Below, piece by piece: positions 60,213 through 60,490 of a stretch of DNA of 60,490 nucleotides (position 1 is the stretch's first letter; the number at the start of each line of letters is the position of its first letter). The DNA comes from UBA2658 sp964617335 (GTDB lineage: Bacteria > Bacillota > Clostridia > Oscillospirales > Oscillospiraceae). The notes beneath the pieces were generated by a model. That model was not told the DNA's origin, made no database searches, and worked only from the letters and a program-made list of their open reading frames with translations. The DNA is taken from assembly GCA_964617335.1 (NCBI GenBank), contig CAZTXG010000006.1, forward strand, positions 1-60,490, written 5' to 3'. A program made the position numbers and the translations under genes.

Positions 60213-60490
60213 GTGCTTTATATAATATTTTTTCTTATCTGCCGCGGGGTTTTACGGAAATCAAAGGCCATGGTCAGTTTCCGAAGAAACTGTATCCAAA
60301 ATACCCCATAATTTAAAGCAACAAGTTTTTTGTTTTATGCTTCGGCTTATCAGATAAAAAACATATAAGCACAAAAGGATATTTTATGCATTTTAAGAAA
60401 CCTTTAGAAACATTTGGGCTTTCTAATGGTATAATGTCCCTAAAGGAACATTATACATGATTTAAATATATATGCCGCTATGGCGCTTTG
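60213..60490. other. Gene-free right end with operator-like palindromes
   Basis: No ORF supported. TTAGAAA/TTTCTAA (60404-60426) and GTATAATGT/ACATTATAC (60429-60456, 10-base centre with CC/GG continuing the stem) lie in tandem; the second contains a TATAAT. They probably belong to the control region of a gene beyond the window. Confidence 0.45.

Overview
The window reads as the chromosome of an anaerobic Gram-positive bacterium of the Firmicutes, most likely class Clostridia. The gene blocks point there: hlyD-yggS-sepF-divIVA-ileS-lspA-rluD, maf-mreC-mreD-mrdA, zapA-U32 peptidase, dnaD-dnaC, a short ProRS, a B. subtilis-type ThyA, a T-box leader and a HypA/ferredoxin pair. Moderate GC, strong SD sites and TTGNNN-17-TATAAT promoters agree. 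I cannot name a genus. No phage, insertion sequence, CRISPR array, rRNA or tRNA gene was seen, so this is mostly housekeeping DNA with a few odd accessory spots.

Left end (1-6.2 kb) is accessory-like. It holds the C-terminal part of an Old-Yellow-Enzyme/dienoyl-CoA-reductase-type flavoprotein followed by an NTF2-fold protein, an orphan RsiV-like domain protein, diaminopropionate ammonia-lyase, a Nim/PNPOx-type flavoprotein, a decayed phosphorelay (start-less HPt fragment plus a response regulator whose LuxR-type HTH lies in another frame), a HAD phosphatase and a flavodoxin.

6.4-18 kb is one long minus-strand block: mutL-miaA-hfq, then hlyD-like-yggS-sepF-divIVA, then ileS-lspA-rluD. miaB-mutS-CPBP protease run divergently on the plus strand, so the mismatch-repair/tRNA-modification genes are arranged head to head. 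proS, a tiny beta-sandwich protein and dnaC-dnaD follow. From 27.3 to 45.4 kb everything is on the plus strand: zapA, U32 peptidase, maf-mreC-mreD-mrdA (no mreB or min genes here), a methylglyoxal-synthase-like protein, hisS-aspS, comM-like, metNIQ, thiI, cinA and a phosphoribosyltransferase.

45.5-58.2 kb is mainly minus strand: tadA, lepA, an XRE regulator (divergent from an HtrA protease), ilvA behind an isoleucine-type T-box, folA-thyA, and a fatty-acid/CoA block (thiolase, fused hydroxyacyl-CoA dehydrogenase/hydratase, PaaG-like hydratase/isomerase). The right end has a cysteine-rich iron-sulfur protein abutting hypA, then a gene-free palindromic stretch.

Most notable observations: the frameshifted phosphorelay remnant beside an apparently orphan terminator; an MGS-like protein lacking catalytic Asp and His; an LspA with a 150-residue cytoplasmic tail; a structured leader before zapA; the CxC/CNCCPCCC iron-sulfur protein fused in transcription to hypA; a crotonase without the hydratase glutamates; and the hairpin-rich 388-bp interval at 57.0-57.4 kb. 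Searches could not be run here; all family calls rest on motifs read by eye.
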